Part shown: one piece after another, positions 61,591-64,000 of the stretch
Layout of the letters: each line of letters begins with the position of its first letter
Numbering within the stretch: position 1 is the first letter of the stretch
DNA from: Microvirga sp. SRT01
GTDB taxonomy: Bacteria; Pseudomonadota; Alphaproteobacteria; Sphingomonadales; Sphingomonadaceae
Direction: 5' to 3'
Assembly: GCA_018139225.1 (NCBI GenBank)
Contig: JAGSNX010000005.1
Span: forward strand, 62,001-126,000
DNA: 64,000 nt
Notes under the pieces: generated by a model
Databases searched by the model: none
What the model was told of the DNA's origin: nothing
The model's input: only the letters and a program-made list of their open reading frames with translations
Program-made: the position numbers and the translations under genes

Positions 61591-62765
61591 CGGATCGCCG
61601 GACCGCCCGACGTATCCACCCGCGCCTGCACAGACATCCCCGGCCGCAACCGTTGCGCCAGCGGCTGACCCGGATCGACACGGATGCGAACCGCGATCCG
61701 TTGCGGCACCTTCGTGAAATTGCCGGTCGCGTTGTCCGCCTTCAGCACCGCGAACTCCGATCCGGCGGCGGGCGACACCCGCTCGACACGTCCGGTCAGC
61801 CGCGCATCCCCCAGCGCGTCGACGGTGAACGACGCCGGCTGACCGACCGCCATCCGCGCGATCTGCGCTTCCTTGAAGTTCGCGATTACCCAAGTCTCCG
61901 GGGGTACGAGGAACATCAACTGCGTGCCCGCCGTCACATATTGGCCGACGCGCACGCCGATTTCGCTCAATCGCCCGCTTTCGGGCGCACGCACGATCGT
62001 GTTGGACAGGTCGATCTGCGCCAGTTCGCGCGCCGCCTGAGCGCCGGACACGCCCGCACGCTGGCCGCCGCGCCCGACCTCGACGGTGCGGATATCCTGC
62101 CGCGCGATCTCTCGCGCCGCACGCGCCTGACGCACGCCGGCCTGCGCCTGCCGCAGCGCCGCCAGCGTCTGGTCGCGTTCGCGCAGCGACACCGATCCGT
62201 CGGTGACGAGGTCATTGACGCGCGCCATGTCCGCCTGCGCGCGCATCAACTGCGCCTCCGCATTGGCCACGGCGGCGTCCTGCGCGGTGAAGCTGGCGGC
62301 GCGGCTGCGTTCGGATTGCAGCGCGTTGGCGAGGGTCGCCTGCTGCGCCGCGACCTGCGCCTCCGCCTGCTCGACGCGCTGGCGATAGATGCGGTCGTCG
62401 ATCGCCACCAGCGCATCGCCCTGCTTCACATCGGCGAAATCCCGCGCCAGCACCCGTGTGACATATCCCGACACCTGCGGCGCGATCACCGTCGTCCGCC
62501 CGCGTACATAGGCATTGTCGGTCGACTCATAGTCGCTGGTGAAGGGCGGCAGCCGCCACGCCGCCAGCACCGCCAGCACGCCCGCGATCGCCACCAGCGC
62601 CAGCACGATCACCACGCGGCGGCTGTTGGCCGGCGGTCGCCAGCCCGACCCGACGGGCGGTGCGGCCGGCGTCGCGCCGATCTCTGCCGCCCGCTCCTCG
62701 GTCACCGGTCCGGGCGCAACGGGTCCGGTCGCCGCCGGCGGCACGGGATCACGAATGTCGGTCAT
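61587..62765 (-). CDS. HlyD/EmrA-type membrane fusion protein
   Basis: 392 aa. A Pro-rich cytoplasmic start, one membrane helix at about residues 50-69 (VVIVLALVAIAGVLAVLAAW), then DYESTDNAYVRGRTTVIAPQ and VSGYVTRVLARDFADVKQGD, the lipoyl-like hinge. A long Ala/Gln-rich coiled coil and beta barrel (NTIVRAPESGRLSEIGVRVG) follow. It joins the inner membrane pump to the outer membrane duct. Overlaps both neighbours by four bases. Confidence 0.93.
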   Translation of the reverse strand: MTDIRDPVPPAATGPVAPGPVTEERAAEIGATPAAPPVGSGWRPPANSRRVVIVLALVAIAGVLAVLAAWRLPPFTSDYESTDNAYVRGRTTVIAPQVSGYVTRVLARDFADVKQGDALVAIDDRIYRQRVEQAEAQVAAQQATLANALQSERSRAASFTAQDAAVANAEAQLMRAQADMARVNDLVTDGSVSLRERDQTLAALRQAQAGVRQARAAREIARQDIRTVEVGRGGQRAGVSGAQAARELAQIDLSNTIVRAPESGRLSEIGVRVGQYVTAGTQLMFLVPPETWVIANFKEAQIARMAVGQPASFTVDALGDARLTGRVERVSPAAGSEFAVLKADNATGNFTKVPQRIAVRIRVDPGQPLAQRLRPGMSVQARVDTSGGPAIR

Positions 62766-64000
62766 GCCGTCATCTCCGACCGCGCCGCCCGCCGCGCGCG
62801 CCAGCTCCGCCGCCCGAGCAGGAACGCCAGATAGCCGGACGTCGCCGCCGCCAGTACGCCGATCAGGCGGAACACGTCGTCATAGGCCAGCACGTTTGCC
62901 TCCCGCGTGGTCGTCTGCGACAGGATCGCCGCACCCTCCGCCGATCGCAGCGTCGGATCGCCGACGACGCGACCCACCGCTGCGCCGCCCGCCTGGATGC
63001 GCTGCGTCACGATCGGGTCCGTGGGCTGCATCTGCTGCACCAGCGCCGCACTGTTCGCCTTCTCCCGTATCTGCTGATAGCTGCCGAGCAGCGCCGTCCC
63101 CGCCAATCCGCCGATCGAATTCACGATACCGAACAACGCGATGAAGCTGATGATGTGTCCCGTCCCCGCCTGCAGCGCGCGAGTCATCCCGAACAGCAGC
63201 GATGGCCCGAGGAAGAACGTCGCCGCGAACGCGATCAGAGCCTGCGTCCAGTAAAGCTGCGGCCCGCGCGTCAGGCTGGTCGATTGCGCATCGAAGAACG
63301 CTGCCACCGCGACCAGCCCGATTGCCAGCATCACCGGATGCGCCAGCCGGTTGACGTCCAGCACCACCGCGCTGGCGACGACGCCGACCACCGACGCCGC
63401 GAACACGATCAGGAAGAACGTGCCGAGCTGGTCGTTGTTCTGGCCCAGCACGGTCAGCAATCCGACCGCGGCATAGGTCTGTTCGGACAGTACGATCCGC
63501 GCCATGATCGTCACGATCGTAAAGCGCAGGATGTCCGCGCTCCCCAGCCAGCGCGTATTGAGCAGCGGATTGGCGCGATTGTGCTCGATCATCAGCGCCG
63601 CCGCCAGCATCGGGATCGCCGCGATCAGTGCCCAGCCGATCCAGGCCGCATTGGTCCACCACACGATCCGGCCCAGCCCCAGCACCGCCGAGAACAGCGC
63701 CATCGCCCCCGCGAACAGCACGAATGTCAGGAAATCGAGCGGCTCGAACGCCTTCTGCCGCGTCGTCGGCGGCAGGCGCAGCCACGCCACCGCCGCCAGA
63801 CTGAGCAACGCCAGCCCCAGTTCGAACAGGTACAGCGTCCTCCACTGCGACATCGCCAGCAGGTCGGGGGAGAACAGCCGCGCCAGCGGCGTCGCGCATT
63901 GCGGCACGCCGATCCCCAGCACCACCGCCTTCAACCGCCACTTCGCGGGCAACGCCTGCATCATGTAATAGAGCGCCAGGCTCGACACCGCCGCACCCGC
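62762..64000 (-). CDS. MFS drug transporter, EmrB/QacA (DHA2) type, partial
   Basis: The gene runs off the right edge; its start is outside. About 413 residues of the C-terminal part are visible, with ten or so membrane helices, including GAMALFSAVLGLGRIVWWTN, QALIAFAATFFLGPSLLFGM and FGIVNSIGGLAGTALLGSYQ. DHA2 pumps have 14 helices and use proton motive force. With EmrA-like and TolC-like partners it forms a tripartite exporter. Substrate unknown. Confidence 0.9.
   Translation of the reverse strand, partial: AGAAVSSLALYYMMQALPAKWRLKAVVLGIGVPQCATPLARLFSPDLLAMSQWRTLYLFELGLALLSLAAVAWLRLPPTTRQKAFEPLDFLTFVLFAGAMALFSAVLGLGRIVWWTNAAWIGWALIAAIPMLAAALMIEHNRANPLLNTRWLGSADILRFTIVTIMARIVLSEQTYAAVGLLTVLGQNNDQLGTFFLIVFAASVVGVVASAVVLDVNRLAHPVMLAIGLVAVAAFFDAQSTSLTRGPQLYWTQALIAFAATFFLGPSLLFGMTRALQAGTGHIISFIALFGIVNSIGGLAGTALLGSYQQIREKANSAALVQQMQPTDPIVTQRIQAGGAAVGRVVGDPTLRSAEGAAILSQTTTREANVLAYDDVFRLIGVLAAATSGYLAFLLGRRSWRARRAARSEMTA

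Noticed and set aside
60073..61668. 531-codon plus-strand frame over the efflux factor gene
   Set aside because: It is antisense to a lipoprotein with the complete TolC-type repeat pattern.
1..64000. CRISPR arrays, rRNA operons and replication origins
   Set aside because: No regularly spaced repeats, rRNA sequence or DnaA-box cluster were seen on either strand.

Overview
The window looks like an alphaproteobacterial chromosome, most likely a sphingomonad. The base composition is high-GC. The imuA-imuB-dnaE2 cassette sits next to a GAAC-N7-GAAC LexA box of the alphaproteobacterial type. The DUF3489-DUF2924-recombinase triad, a PEP-CTERM protein and the outer-membrane and efflux gene styles also fit. 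This assignment is by gene style, not by database comparison.

Layout. (1) 1-4.6 kb: the end of a CofD-type transferase, an IclR regulator, a truncated GMC oxidoreductase abutting a decayed insertion sequence, then a divergent pair (SUOX-like molybdoenzyme and aldo/keto reductase) and a frameshifted metallo-beta-lactamase gene. (2) 4.6-11.7 kb: a LexA-box-centred SOS locus with a SRAP peptidase and zinc-ribbon protein on one side and imuA-imuB-dnaE2 on the other. (3) 11.9-14.5 kb: the DUF3489-DUF2924-large serine recombinase cassette. (4) 14.5-21 kb: housekeeping and stress genes (ferritin-like protein, DUF4197 lipoprotein, Na+/H+ antiporter, AzoR/HxlR, DMT exporter). (5) 21.4-32.6 kb: a defence island, partly AT-rich. 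It holds a two-gene unit ending in DUF2971, a PD-(D/E)XK nuclease, a Gabija pair (GajA/GajB), a membrane protein, a PaeR7I/XhoI-type restriction-modification operon led by a HigA-like regulator, and an HNH endonuclease of McrA style. (6) 33-38.2 kb: a FUSC membrane protein, then a packaging-like cassette (ParB-methyltransferase, DUF5681, terminase large subunit and two small genes) with no capsid or tail genes.

(7) 38.86-48.51 kb: an integrative element of about 9.65 kb in the 3' end of tRNA-Ser(GGA), bounded by 16-bp direct repeats. It carries a tyrosine integrase, an AlpA-like regulator, a GIY-YIG protein, a response regulator, a PEP-CTERM protein, a winged-helix protein, a resolvase, a large HEPN-like protein beside the tRNA, and several strongly structured non-coding stretches. 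(8) 48.6-60.1 kb: a cyclophilin, a decayed second cyclophilin, a tandem OmpW-like protein, and a signalling locus. An alpha-oxoamine synthase, a receiver and a membrane histidine kinase run leftward; a second membrane kinase, a hybrid kinase, a response regulator and a GGDEF-EAL protein run rightward with start/stop overlaps. (9) 60.2-64 kb: a tripartite efflux operon (MFS of the EmrB type, HlyD/EmrA adaptor, NodT-type outer membrane factor), cut by the window end.

Most notable candidates: the alpha-oxoamine-synthase/two-kinase/c-di-GMP locus, which resembles cqsA-cqsS or lqs alpha-hydroxyketone signalling in organisation; the tRNA-Ser element with its HEPN cargo and structured RNAs; the capsid-less terminase cassette; and two CTCGAG sites plus a palindrome in the promoter of a CTCGAG-type restriction-modification operon. 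Several conserved genes (MBL hydrolase, zinc ribbon, a small ORF at 15.9 kb) are broken by single-base shifts, which is either decay or residual sequence error.
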